Source: Paenibacillus arenilitoris
Lineage (GTDB): Bacteria > Bacillota > Bacilli > Paenibacillales > Paenibacillaceae
DNA length: 64,000 nucleotides
Assembly (NCBI RefSeq): GCF_014705655.1
Contig: NZ_JACXIY010000001.1
Location: 248,001 to 312,000 of the forward strand
Reading direction: 5' to 3'
Position numbers and translations under genes: made by a program. Below the pieces are notes generated by a model that saw only the letters and a program-made list of their open reading frames with translations, had not been told where the DNA came from and did no database searches. The number at the start of each line of letters is the position of its first letter. Within the stretch, counting starts at the first letter, position 1. Shown one piece after another: positions 18,864-27,894 of this stretch.

Positions 18864-20603
18864 TTGCGCAGAATCAAACCGGCAGTCAACTCGCTCCGCT
18901 TCAAATTTTTTGCCGCCGTTCTCGTTATTTTCATTCCTCTGATTACCGTTCTTATCGTCAATAATTACTATTCCGTCGACGTCGTTCGAAACCAGGTGGC
19001 GCAATCCAACAAAAATATGCTCAGTCTATACAAGGACCAGATCGACCGCAATCTCGAAGAAGTGGACAAGTACCTGGCGAATACGCTGGAGAGCGATTTG
19101 AACGTGCTTGATCTCGAATTTCCCAGAGAGAGAGACGAAGACCGTTATAACATTGCCAAAATCAGCCTTTTTAATATGATGCGGGACGATCTCGGCTACT
19201 ACCCGATTCTGGACTCTTTTTTCGTCTATTCCGAGCCCAACCGCGACCTGATCGCGATGCATTCCGCCAAGGTTACGTTCGAATCGCGCGAGGCGGAGCG
19301 AAAGGAAATGCTGGAAATGATCGAACGAAACGCCCGGACCATCGAGTACGGACGGTGGCATCTCTGGGAAGGCGAGAGCGATTATTACCTGTTCCATCTG
19401 CGGAAGTCCGGCAATGTGTATATGGGGGCGTGGATGAGCAGCGATAAGCTGATGGTGCCGCTCAATCTGATCGACCTGGGCGAATCCGGCGTCGCGCTCA
19501 TTACGACGGACGACGACGAGCCGATCAGCCACGCGGAGCTGATTCGGGACAAGGCAATCGACTTGGCCTTCCCCGAAGAGTCCTATGCCGTCACAGGGGT
19601 AGGAAAGGATCGGTATATCGTGATGGGCGAGCCTTCCACGCAGGGCAAATTCAATCTGGTGGCGGCCGTGCCCGACAGCACGATCCTTCAGAATCTTCCT
19701 TATTTGCAGCGGATCTCATCCGTCATTTCGATGAGCGCCCTCCTGTTTCTGGTTCTCTTCATCTTCATGATGAGAAGCGTATTCCTGAATCCGGTTAAGC
19801 GGATTGTCGTCGCCATGCGGAAGCTTCGGGACGGCAATTGGGATTCCAGGCTGGAGCAGACGCCGACCTCGACCGAGTTCGAAATTGTCAACGAAACGTT
19901 CAACCGCATGATCGCCGAGATTCACGATCTTAAAATTAACGTGTACGAGGAAAAGTTGAACCATCAGCGGGCGGAGCTGCGTCATTTGCAGCTTCAGATT
20001 AATCCGCACTTTTTTTTAAATTCGCTCAATATCATTTATAATCTGGCGACGGTCAGGGATTTTGCCCTGATCCAGGAAATGACCAAATGTCTGGTGTCCT
20101 ACTTCCGGTTCATGTTCCGCAGCAATTCCTATTTCGTAGCGCTCCGGGACGAACTTGCCCATACGGCAAACTATTTGAGGATCCAGCAGCTTCGATTCCC
20201 CGATACCTTCCAATACCAGGTCGAGCGGCCCGACGATCTGCTGGATACGGAGGTTCCGCCTCTAATCGTTCAAACGATGGTGGAGAACACGATCAAATAC
20301 GCGGTCAACATGGATGAGCGGATTCTGATAGCGGTCGAAGTCTGCAAAGAAGAGACCGAGGGAGATTCGCGCCTCGTCATTCATATTAAGGATACGGGTC
20401 CCGGATTTCCGGAGGAGGTGCTTCAGCGGCTTGCGTCCGAAGGGGAACCGGTCAACGAGCACGGGGAGCAAATCGGAATTTGGAACGCGAGGCGCAGGCT
20501 TCGCTTGCTGTACGAAGACCGGGCGGATATTGATTTCTATAACGAAAACGAATCGGGAGCCGTTGTGCGGATCTCCGTTCCCATAAAGAAAACAGAACCT
20601 TGA
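18864..20603 (+). CDS. YesM-type sensor histidine kinase
   Basis: A 579-residue membrane kinase. The TTG start lies behind AAAGGAGG. TM1 is at about 12-34 and TM2 at about 285-310, enclosing a dCache-like extracellular sensor of about 250 residues. A HAMP domain (about 312-365) is followed by the YesM His_kinase block LQLQINPHFFLNSLN with phosphoacceptor His382, and a C-terminal ATPase domain (MVENTIKYAV, DTGPGFPEE, GIWNARRRLRLLY). The response regulator follows after 11 bp. Such pairs sense extracellular or lipoprotein-bound sugars and switch on sugar importers. A TATAAT hexamer at 18818-18823 could give a separate promoter, although no good -35 box matches it, so co-transcription with GH78-GH3 is also possible. 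Confidence 0.94.
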   Translation: MRRIKPAVNSLRFKFFAAVLVIFIPLITVLIVNNYYSVDVVRNQVAQSNKNMLSLYKDQIDRNLEEVDKYLANTLESDLNVLDLEFPRERDEDRYNIAKISLFNMMRDDLGYYPILDSFFVYSEPNRDLIAMHSAKVTFESREAERKEMLEMIERNARTIEYGRWHLWEGESDYYLFHLRKSGNVYMGAWMSSDKLMVPLNLIDLGESGVALITTDDDEPISHAELIRDKAIDLAFPEESYAVTGVGKDRYIVMGEPSTQGKFNLVAAVPDSTILQNLPYLQRISSVISMSALLFLVLFIFMMRSVFLNPVKRIVVAMRKLRDGNWDSRLEQTPTSTEFEIVNETFNRMIAEIHDLKINVYEEKLNHQRAELRHLQLQINPHFFLNSLNIIYNLATVRDFALIQEMTKCLVSYFRFMFRSNSYFVALRDELAHTANYLRIQQLRFPDTFQYQVERPDDLLDTEVPPLIVQTMVENTIKYAVNMDERILIAVEVCKEETEGDSRLVIHIKDTGPGFPEEVLQRLASEGEPVNEHGEQIGIWNARRRLRLLYEDRADIDFYNENESGAVVRISVPIKKTEP

Positions 20604-20614
20604 GGTGATGATTC

Positions 20615-22222
20615 ATGTATGATGCGCTGCTTGTGGACGATGAAGTTCACGCGGTGAGAGGATTGCAGGCGGGCGTTCATTGGGATCGCCTGCATGTAGG
20701 CTCCGTGTATACGGCGCATAGTTTGAAGCAGGCACAGGAGGTTTTCCGTTCCCGGTCCGTGCATCTGATGGTTTGCGATATCGAAATGCCTCAAGGGTCG
20801 GGATTGGAACTGGCCGCTTGGGTCAAGGAGCATCATCCCGAAACGAAGACGATTTTCCTGACGTGCCATTCGGATTTTCAGTTCGCGAAGCAGGCCATTC
20901 AACTCGACAGCTTCGATTACTTGCTGAAGCCCGTCGATTATTCGGAGCTTGAATCGGTGATCGGCAGGGCGTTCGACAAGATGGCCAAAGAAAGGGAGCT
21001 GCGTTTCTTCGAGAAAACCTATCATCATTACAAGCTGCTCTGGGAATCGCATCAGCCGGTCGTGGCGGAGCTTTTCTGGCAGGACCTGGTTCAGCGGAAA
21101 ATCCCGTCAAACCCGGAGGCGCTCTTCGGCCACATGCGGAAAGCCGGACTTGCTTATCCCGAAAGCATCCGATTCCTGCCCGTCTACACCCGCGTTCAGC
21201 GCTGGCGCAAAGAGCTTTCCGAACGGGATCGGCGAATTATGGAATATGCCCTTCGCAACGTGCTTGAGGAAATGATGGAATCGGCGCCCGGAGCGGCGGT
21301 CATTCCGGCAGCGGACAGCTCTTTTCTGACCGTGATTCCTTTGGAGGCGCCCGTGGACGAAGCGGAAACGCGCGAACATTGCGATGCGTTCATCCTCAAT
21401 TGCAATCAATATTTGTTCTGCGATATCAGCTGTTACGTCGGCGATCGCGTGCCGCTTTACGAATTGGCCGGCATGCTGCGCTCCCTTCAACGGCTCGACG
21501 AGAATAACGTGACCCAGATCAACCGGACGTTCATCCTGGGCGAGGCGAAGAAAAAAGAGTCAAGACTGGATCCGGCTCCTCTCGCCGGATGGGCGGAATG
21601 GATGAAGCAGGGCGCCAGAGACAAGCTGTCGGAACAGGTATCGAAGTATTTGGCGTCGTGGAACGAGTTCGAGGGCTCCATCGATGCGCAAGCCCTACAT
21701 GCTTTCTACCAGGACTTCCTTCAGACGATCTTTTTCGTCCTTCAGTCCAAAGGCCTGCAGGCGAATCACGTATTCGCCCAGAGCCTGTTGACGGATAAGC
21801 CGGAATCCGTGCTTCGCTCGCTGGCGTCCCTGCAGGAGTGGGTAAAGGATGTCATCGAAGTCGCGATGAACCGCATCCACGCCATTGAACAAAATTTATC
21901 CGTCGTGGACAAGGTGAAGCGTTTTATCGCGGAACAGATCGGACGGCAGGACTTATCCCGGGAAGACATCGCCAGACACGTATTTCTAAATCCGGACTAC
22001 TTGTCCCGAATCTTCAAGAAAGAGACGGGCATGTCGTTATCGGACTTCCTTCAGCAGAGCAGGATCGAATACGCGAAGGAGCTGCTCGCCAATACCTGCC
22101 AATCGGTCAGCGACATAGCGGTCGCTTCCGGGTACTCGAATTTATCGTACTTCTCGACGATCTTCAAGAAAGCGACCGGAGTAAACCCCGTAGATTATCG
22201 CAAACGGACGCTGCAAAATTAG
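20615..22222 (+). CDS. YesN-type response regulator with AraC DNA-binding domain
   Basis: A 535-residue regulator partnered with the preceding YesM kinase. Receiver domain residues about 1-120: acidic pocket VDDE (7-10), phosphoacceptor Asp55 in VCDIEMPQG, and Lys in LLKPVDYSE. A middle region of about 300 residues of the YesN type separates it from the C-terminal double helix-turn-helix of the AraC family (about 430-530: YLSRIFKKETGMSLSDFLQQ, VASGYSNLSYFSTIFKKATG, VNPVDYRK). It probably activates the importer just downstream and its own operon. The duplicated motif GTCGNNATTTCGAAAGCGG in front of both is the best candidate target. A terminator follows within a few bases. Confidence 0.94.
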   Translation: MYDALLVDDEVHAVRGLQAGVHWDRLHVGSVYTAHSLKQAQEVFRSRSVHLMVCDIEMPQGSGLELAAWVKEHHPETKTIFLTCHSDFQFAKQAIQLDSFDYLLKPVDYSELESVIGRAFDKMAKERELRFFEKTYHHYKLLWESHQPVVAELFWQDLVQRKIPSNPEALFGHMRKAGLAYPESIRFLPVYTRVQRWRKELSERDRRIMEYALRNVLEEMMESAPGAAVIPAADSSFLTVIPLEAPVDEAETREHCDAFILNCNQYLFCDISCYVGDRVPLYELAGMLRSLQRLDENNVTQINRTFILGEAKKKESRLDPAPLAGWAEWMKQGARDKLSEQVSKYLASWNEFEGSIDAQALHAFYQDFLQTIFFVLQSKGLQANHVFAQSLLTDKPESVLRSLASLQEWVKDVIEVAMNRIHAIEQNLSVVDKVKRFIAEQIGRQDLSREDIARHVFLNPDYLSRIFKKETGMSLSDFLQQSRIEYAKELLANTCQSVSDIAVASGYSNLSYFSTIFKKATGVNPVDYRKRTLQN

Positions 22223-22226
22223 GCTT

Positions 22227-22258
22227 AAGCCGATTCCGTGCAAGCGGAGTCGGCTTTT
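22227..22258 (+). terminator. Intrinsic terminator after YesN gene
   Basis: AAGCCGATTCCG (22227-22238) pairs with CGGAGTCGGCTT (22245-22256), one mismatch, followed by TT. It closes the GH78-GH3-YesM-YesN unit. Confidence 0.75.
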
Positions 22259-22280
22259 ATGCTTTTTGGACCCGGAGAAG

Positions 22281-22299
22281 GTCGGAATTTCGAAAGCGG
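22281..22299. promoter_or_regulatory. Shared 19-bp motif, copy 2 (upstream of first sugar importer)
   Basis: GTCGGAATTTCGAAAGCGG is the second occurrence of the motif at 13511-13529. It lies about 100 bp before the permease start and about 40 bp before a TAGAAT hexamer (22340-22345). The same motif before two functionally linked units suggests a common activator; see the finding. Confidence 0.6.
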
Positions 22300-22383
22300 G
22301 AAGTCGTTTTATTGGTAAGCGGCCCGTCCCGCCGTCCCTTAGAATGGGAATACAACGACACGCAAGAAAGAAGGGGACAGCGG

Positions 22384-23316
22384 ATGGCACAAACAGGATG
22401 GACTCCGTTTTTCAAGAAGCTCAGGCGTTACCGGGCATTGTTTTTGATGATGGTTCCGGGGATCGTCTACCTCGTTATCAACAATTACCTGCCGATGTTC
22501 GGCGTCGTCATCGCCTTCAAGGATATTAACTATGCCAAGGGGATACTCGGCAGCGATTGGGTGGGGTTCAAAAACTTCGAGTATCTGTTCAAGACGGCGG
22601 ATGCGTACATCATCACCCGGAACACGATCCTTTATAACGGATCGTTCATTATTCTGAATACGGTCACGGCCATCGCGATTGCGATTTTGCTCAATGAGGT
22701 GAGAAACAAGCTATCGGCCCGTTTCTATCAAAGCGTCATCCTTCTGCCGTTTCTGATTTCCATGGTTATCGTAGGCTATCTGGTTCTCTCGATGCTGAGC
22801 GCAGAGAGCGGATACCTGAACCTGAATCTGCTTCCGCTGCTCGGAATAGAGCCGATATCCTGGTACTTCGAACCGAAATACTGGCCTTACATCCTGACCA
22901 TCGTTCAGCTCTGGAAGTCTGCCGGTTACCTTTGCGTCATCTTCCTGGCGGCGATCATCGGCATCGATCACGAGTATTACGAAGCGGCCACGATCGACGG
23001 AGCGACCAAATGGCAGCAGATCCGGGCCATTACGGTACCGCTCATAGCGCCTACCATTACGATCATGACGCTGCTGGCGATCGGCCGCATTTTCTACTCG
23101 GATTTCGGCTTGTTCTACCAGGTGCCGCTCAACTCCGGTCCGCTTCAGCCGGTTACGGACGTTATCGACACTTACGTTTACCGCGGCCTGATGACGCTCG
23201 GCGATATCGGAATGTCTTCCGCCGCCGGTTTGTACCAATCCTTGGTCGGATTCATCCTGGTCCTGCTGTCCAACTTCATCGTCAGCCGGCGCAACAAAGA
23301 AAACGCCTTGTTCTAA
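22384..23316 (+). CDS. Sugar ABC transporter permease (LplB/UgpA type)
   Basis: A 310-residue inner-membrane permease with six TM helices. ATG 22384 follows AAGGGG by 7 nt; an upstream in-frame extension has no such site. Family marks: MVPGIVYLVINNYLPMFGVV with VIAFKDINY in the N-terminal region, and the ATPase-contact EAA loop EYYEAATIDGATKWQQIRAI in the last third. LplB/YtcP-type permeases import oligosaccharides, often pectin- or rhamnogalacturonan-derived. It pairs with the permease 20 bp downstream and the lipoprotein gene after that. No ATPase gene is present, so a shared MsmX-type ATPase must be encoded elsewhere. Confidence 0.94.
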   Translation: MAQTGWTPFFKKLRRYRALFLMMVPGIVYLVINNYLPMFGVVIAFKDINYAKGILGSDWVGFKNFEYLFKTADAYIITRNTILYNGSFIILNTVTAIAIAILLNEVRNKLSARFYQSVILLPFLISMVIVGYLVLSMLSAESGYLNLNLLPLLGIEPISWYFEPKYWPYILTIVQLWKSAGYLCVIFLAAIIGIDHEYYEAATIDGATKWQQIRAITVPLIAPTITIMTLLAIGRIFYSDFGLFYQVPLNSGPLQPVTDVIDTYVYRGLMTLGDIGMSSAAGLYQSLVGFILVLLSNFIVSRRNKENALF

Positions 23317-23336
23317 GCGGAAAGGGGAAAACGGCT

Positions 23337-24215
23337 ATGAAAACAAACGATATGAACCAGCCCGTCGTCCATGCCATATTCATCATTCTTGTCGCCCTGT
23401 GCCTGTTTCCTTTCGTTCTGCTCATCATGTCCTCGATCACGGAGGAAAGCGCGATCGTCAGCAACGGCTATTCGTTCTGGCCGAGCGAGTTCAGCCTGGA
23501 AGCTTATTCCTACCTTTGGATGCAGAAGGCGGCGATGTTCAACTCCTACGGGATCACCGTTCTGATCACGGTCGTCGGCACTTTCGTCGGCCTGCTGATC
23601 AGCGCCCTGCTCGCGTATCCGTTGTCCCGGCGGGACTTGCCGCTGCGCGGCATGCTAAGTTTCCTGGTGTTCTTCACGCTTCTGTTCAACGGAGGCCTGG
23701 TGCCGACGTACCTGATTTATACCGAAGTTTTCCAAATGAAGAACACGCTGATGTCCTTGATCATTCCGGGACTGCTCACCAACGGCTTCTTCATCCTGCT
23801 GATCCGGACTTTTTTCGCCAATTCGATTCCGGTTCAGATTATCGAGTCGGCTTATATCGACGGAGCTTCGGAGTTCAAAATTTTCTACCGGATCGTGCTT
23901 CCGCTGTCGCTGCCGATTCTGGCGACGATCGGCCTCATGCTGACGATCAACTACTGGAACGACTGGTTCAACGGCTTGATCTATATCACGGAGCCGAGAC
24001 TGTTCAGCATCCAGAATCTGCTCAACCGGATGCTGGTCAACATCCAGTTCCTCCAGCAGAACAATCTGGGCAACCAGCAGATGGCGGTCAACCCGCCGAT
24101 GAATTCCGTCCGGATGGCCATGGCCGTCATCGGCATCCTGCCGCTGATCCTCATTTATCCGTTCTTCCAGAACTATTTCGTCAAAGGCCTCACCATCGGG
24201 GCGGTCAAGGGTTAA
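23337..24215 (+). CDS. Sugar ABC transporter permease (LplC/YtcP type)
   Basis: A 292-residue second permease of the importer, starting at ATG 23337 shortly after AAAGGGGA. Six TM helices; EAA loop IESAYIDGASEFKIFYRIVL; C-terminal FFQNYFVKGLTIGAVKG, the standard ending of this family. It forms the membrane channel with the preceding LplB-type subunit. A hairpin without a T-run lies between its stop and the binding-protein gene. Confidence 0.94.
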   Translation: MKTNDMNQPVVHAIFIILVALCLFPFVLLIMSSITEESAIVSNGYSFWPSEFSLEAYSYLWMQKAAMFNSYGITVLITVVGTFVGLLISALLAYPLSRRDLPLRGMLSFLVFFTLLFNGGLVPTYLIYTEVFQMKNTLMSLIIPGLLTNGFFILLIRTFFANSIPVQIIESAYIDGASEFKIFYRIVLPLSLPILATIGLMLTINYWNDWFNGLIYITEPRLFSIQNLLNRMLVNIQFLQQNNLGNQQMAVNPPMNSVRMAMAVIGILPLILIYPFFQNYFVKGLTIGAVKG

Positions 24216-24257
24216 TACCAGGATAAGCCAATTCCGGGCCTTTGCGCCCGGTTGGTA
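24216..24257 (+). other. Intergenic hairpin between permease and binding-protein genes
   Basis: TACCA at 24216-24220 and TGGTA at 24253-24257 enclose a CCGGGC/GCCCGG stem (24234-24239 and 24246-24251). No T-run follows, so it looks like an mRNA-stabilising or processing hairpin rather than a full terminator. Such structures often raise the level of the lipoprotein message relative to the permeases. Confidence 0.45.
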
Positions 24258-24299
24258 TAGATTGCCGAGCAGTGCCAACTTAATCTAGGGGGAAAATAC

Positions 24300-25841
24300 A
24301 TGACAAGAAAGCCGCAAACCGTAACGCTCCTGCTATCCGTTCTACTGATTCTGTCGCTGCTGATTTCCGCTTGCTCGAGCTCGAGCGATTCGGGCGGCAA
24401 TACCGGATCCTCCGATCCGGCTGCCTCAAACGACGGCGCAGCAGCCCCTTCCTCTGCCAACGGGAAAGAAATGGAGCTGACGGTAGCGTTCATCGGCCTC
24501 GGAAATATGAATGAAGTCGCTCTCGTTCAAGATGAAATCAGCAAAATCACCAAAGAAAAAATTAACGCGACGGTCAAATTGATGCCCATCGACATCGGCG
24601 CGTGGGCACAGCAGGTTAATCTGCTGCTCGCCGGCAACGAGCCGCTCGACCTGCTTGTCACTTCTTCTTTCTTGAACTTCAGCTCGCAGGTAGCCAAGGG
24701 GCAGCTGCTGCCGATCGACGAGCTTGTGGAGGAACACGCCCCGACGATTAAAGAGACGATGGAGCTGGCGATCTTCCATGCAACGAAAGTCGGCGGCAAG
24801 AGCTACGGCGTGCCGAGCGTGCGCGATACGGCGGCCGACCACGGATTCGTAGCCAGAAAAGATCTGATGGACAAGTACGGCCTGACGTTCGATAATGTGA
24901 AGACGTATGCGGATCTTGATCCGATCTTCCAGAAAATCAAAGAGAACGAGCCGGGGATGTATCCGCTGGTTCAGCGTTCCCAAACGAATGGGATTGCGGC
25001 TGAAATCGTGCGCGGTTACATCGATACGCTGGGCGATACGCCTGGAATCCTGATCATCGAAAACCAGGATCTGAAAGTCGTGAACCTCTACGAGCAGCAA
25101 ATGTATAAAGACGCTCTGCAGCTTGCCCGCAAATGGTACGAGGCCGGCTACATCATGCCGGATGCCGCAACGACGCAGGAAAGCAATAACAGTCTGGTGA
25201 AAGCAGGCAAAGGCTTCAGCTACCTGTCCAACTTGAAACCGGGCTTCGAAGCCCAGGAGAAAAACGTTAACGGATATGAAATGGTCGCTGCACGATTCGT
25301 GGACCCGATTTCCACTTCCGACTCCGGTACGGGTTTCATGATGTCGATCCCGAAAAATACGCAGGATCCGGATCGCGCAGCCCAGTTGTTGAACCTGCTC
25401 TATACCGACCGGGACATTGTTAACCTGATCGCCAACGGCATCGAAGGCAAGCATTACGTGGATGCCGGCAACGGACTGATCAAAGCGCCGGAAGGCGGAA
25501 GCAACTACGTTTTCAACCAATGGCAAGTCGGCAACAACGCGCTGGCTAAAGTATGGGAAGGCAATGCGCCCGATATTTGGGAACAGATGAAGGCGTTCAA
25601 CAAGTCCTCGACTTTCTCCAAAGCGCTCGGCTTCTCGTTCGATTCTTCTCCCGTGAAGACCGAAGTCGCCGCGGTCGCAAACGTCAACAACCAATACAAG
25701 GCCGGTCTGGAGTCGGGCACGATCGATCCCGCCAAGCTGGAAGAATTCATTAGCAAGCTGAAGGCTGCCGGCCTCGACAAGATCCTTGCCGAGAAGCAGA
25801 AGCAGCTCGATCAGTGGGCGAAAGACAACAACGTGCAATAA
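24300..25841 (+). CDS. Sugar-binding lipoprotein of ABC importer 1
   Basis: A 513-residue solute-binding protein. The signal peptide ends in lipobox LLISAC (Cys about 25), followed by a Ser/Gly-rich linker, then a large type-I binding fold with DDUF3502-like LipO family features (FIGLGNMNEVALVQDEI, INLLLAGNEPLDLLVTSS-like segment, and a late DIWEQMKAFNKSS segment). It delivers an oligosaccharide to the permeases encoded just upstream. The ribosome site is CTAGGGGG. It is followed after 38 bp by a cytoplasmic glycosidase, linking uptake to breakdown. Confidence 0.92.
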   Translation: MTRKPQTVTLLLSVLLILSLLISACSSSSDSGGNTGSSDPAASNDGAAAPSSANGKEMELTVAFIGLGNMNEVALVQDEISKITKEKINATVKLMPIDIGAWAQQVNLLLAGNEPLDLLVTSSFLNFSSQVAKGQLLPIDELVEEHAPTIKETMELAIFHATKVGGKSYGVPSVRDTAADHGFVARKDLMDKYGLTFDNVKTYADLDPIFQKIKENEPGMYPLVQRSQTNGIAAEIVRGYIDTLGDTPGILIIENQDLKVVNLYEQQMYKDALQLARKWYEAGYIMPDAATTQESNNSLVKAGKGFSYLSNLKPGFEAQEKNVNGYEMVAARFVDPISTSDSGTGFMMSIPKNTQDPDRAAQLLNLLYTDRDIVNLIANGIEGKHYVDAGNGLIKAPEGGSNYVFNQWQVGNNALAKVWEGNAPDIWEQMKAFNKSSTFSKALGFSFDSSPVKTEVAAVANVNNQYKAGLESGTIDPAKLEEFISKLKAAGLDKILAEKQKQLDQWAKDNNVQ

Positions 25842-25879
25842 CCGATGGCAAAAAAAGCGTAGCAGGGAGAGAAGCGAAC

Positions 25880-27646
25880 ATGACCTATACCGAGAAGACC
25901 CGCATCGGCATCCTATACAAGAACGATGCGGCCCGAGGCATTATCGTACGCCGGATACCGGCTTTGCAAACGGCTGCGCCTCATATCGCGTCGCTCTTCA
26001 AGAGTCTGTCCCTCGAGCAATACTACCGAATCCGTCAAGAAGAGCTGTCTCAGCCGGATTGGATTGCCGAAACGTTGTCCGAGCTGGCAGATGTGCCGCA
26101 TGATCCGGCATCCCTAGAGCCGGAACCGGACATCATTCCGTCCGCCGAATACGAATCTGCCGGCGTCCCGGCCGGTTCCGCTTTCGTTCGGGCGCCTGCC
26201 GAGGCCGAACAATGGGGCGTTTACGAAATCGAGCTTAGCGGTCCGAGCCACGGCAATCCAATGACGGATGTTGCCCTAGCCGCCGAATTCCGATCCGGAG
26301 ACAAGACCGTCCGCATGGCGGGTTTCTATGACGGCGACGGGGTATTCCGCATCCGCTTCATGCCGGACGTTCAAGGAGACTGGACGTTTCGGACGACCAG
26401 CAATGCGCGGTCGCTCGACGGGATTGAAGGCGCCTTCCGGAGCGTAGAGCCTTCCCCGGGCAACCATGGCCCGCTGCGCGTAAAGGATACGTTCCATTTT
26501 GCCTATGCGGACGGAACCTCCTACATTCCCGTAGGGACGACCTGTTACGCCTGGACGCACCAAGGGGACGAGCTGGAGGAGCAGACGCTCGAAACGTTGA
26601 AAGCTTCCCCGTTCAACAAACTGAGAATGTGCGTGTTTCCAAAATCGTACCTGTTCAACGAGAACGAACCGGTCTATTATCCGTTCGAAGGCTCATTGGC
26701 GGAAGGCTGGGATTACACCCGGCCGAATCCGGCATTCTTCCGGCATCTCGAGAAACGGATCGCCGAGTTGGGCGAGCTGGGCATCGAGGCGGATCTCATC
26801 CTGTTTCATCCTTACGACCGATGGGGCTATTCGGAAATGCCCGCGGCTGCGGATGATCGTTACCTTCGCTATATTACCGCACGGCTTTCCGCATACCGAA
26901 ACGTGTGGTGGTCGCTGGCAAACGAGTATGATCTGATGTGGTCGAAGGGCGAGGAGGACTGGGAGCGGTTTGCGGCAATCGTCACCGATAACGACCCGGC
27001 CGGCCACCTCATTTCGAACCATAATTGTTTAAGCTTTTTCGATTACGGCAAACCATGGGTCACGCATTGCAGCATCCAGCGCATCGACGTCTACAAAACC
27101 TCGGAGGCAACGAACGAATGGCGCGAGAAATGGAACAAGCCCATCGTGATCGACGAGTGCGCCTATGAGGGCGATATCGATCAAGGCTGGGGCAACATCA
27201 GCGGGGAAGAGATGACCCGCCGTTTTTGGGAAGGCGCGGTTCGCGGGGGATACGTGGGTCACGGCGAAACCTATCTTAATGCGGAACAAATTCTGTGGTG
27301 GTCCAAAGGCGGCAAATTGACGGGAACGAGTCCGGAGCGGATCGCTTTTCTCCGCGGAATCACGGAAGAGAGCCCCGGGGGCGTGCTCAATCCGCTGCCT
27401 TCCGACTGGGACGTGCCGTGCGCGGGAGTCAAGGATGAATATTACTTGTATTATTTCGGCTTCAACCAGCCTCGCTTCCGGAACTTCAACCGCAAGCCGG
27501 GAATCCGGTTCCGGGTCGAAGTCATCGATTCGTGGAACATGACGATCGAGAAGCTTCCGGGTACCTTTGAGGGAACTTTCCGAATCGAGCTTCCGGGCAA
27601 ACCGTTCATGGCGGTGAGACTTACGAAGGTTGATACGATAGGATGA
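25880..27646 (+). CDS. DUF5060/DUF5605 glycoside hydrolase
   Basis: A 588-residue putative cytoplasmic glycosidase (no signal peptide), beginning at ATG 25880 behind AGGGAGAG. Residues about 1-75 form a helical leader (ILYKNDAARGIIVRRIP). A DUF5060 beta-sandwich covers about 105-200 (WGVYEIELSGPSHGNPMTDV, MAGFYDGDGVFRIRFMPDVQ). A TIM-barrel of the GH-A clan type follows (about 205-490), with likely acid/base Glu in WWSLANEYD (about residue 347) and nucleophile Glu in IVIDECAYEGD (about 423), then a C-terminal DUF5605-type sandwich. Relatives occur with LplB/LplC importers and are thought to act on plant-derived oligosaccharides. Exact substrate unknown. Last gene of the unit; a terminator follows. 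Confidence 0.85.
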   Translation: MTYTEKTRIGILYKNDAARGIIVRRIPALQTAAPHIASLFKSLSLEQYYRIRQEELSQPDWIAETLSELADVPHDPASLEPEPDIIPSAEYESAGVPAGSAFVRAPAEAEQWGVYEIELSGPSHGNPMTDVALAAEFRSGDKTVRMAGFYDGDGVFRIRFMPDVQGDWTFRTTSNARSLDGIEGAFRSVEPSPGNHGPLRVKDTFHFAYADGTSYIPVGTTCYAWTHQGDELEEQTLETLKASPFNKLRMCVFPKSYLFNENEPVYYPFEGSLAEGWDYTRPNPAFFRHLEKRIAELGELGIEADLILFHPYDRWGYSEMPAAADDRYLRYITARLSAYRNVWWSLANEYDLMWSKGEEDWERFAAIVTDNDPAGHLISNHNCLSFFDYGKPWVTHCSIQRIDVYKTSEATNEWREKWNKPIVIDECAYEGDIDQGWGNISGEEMTRRFWEGAVRGGYVGHGETYLNAEQILWWSKGGKLTGTSPERIAFLRGITEESPGGVLNPLPSDWDVPCAGVKDEYYLYYFGFNQPRFRNFNRKPGIRFRVEVIDSWNMTIEKLPGTFEGTFRIELPGKPFMAVRLTKVDTIG

Positions 27647-27667
27647 TTACGATGTTGAGTCATAATG

Positions 27668-27694
27668 GGTCTACCATGCGGTAGGCCTTTTTTT
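27668..27694 (+). terminator. Intrinsic terminator after DUF5605 gene
   Basis: GGTCTACC (27668-27675) pairs with GGTAGGCC (27680-27687, one G-T pair), followed by seven T. It ends the first importer operon. Confidence 0.75.
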
Positions 27695-27709
27695 CATGGC
27701 CGCAACGCG

Positions 27710-27746
27710 CGATCGCAACGAATGACAACGATCGCAACGAATGACA
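27710..27746. repeat. 18-bp tandem direct repeat upstream of second importer
   Basis: CGATCGCAACGAATGACA occurs twice, exactly, at 27710-27727 and 27729-27746 (period 19). It sits about 150 bp before the start of the second sugar importer operon. Two head-to-tail sites about two helical turns apart suit an AraC-type regulator; the membrane-anchored AraC protein encoded at the end of this operon is a candidate. A chance tandem duplication is also possible. Confidence 0.5.
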
Positions 27747-27894
27747 GTTCCCGGTTCATGCCGCGGGAATGGCGTCCTTAAGGCAATCTGATCAAGCAGG
27801 GACTATCGACGGCAACGGCGGTACCCTCGTATGATGATGCTGTTGATCCAATCCTCCGCCACATGTGACAAGGAAACGAAAGGAAGGTAGCGGC

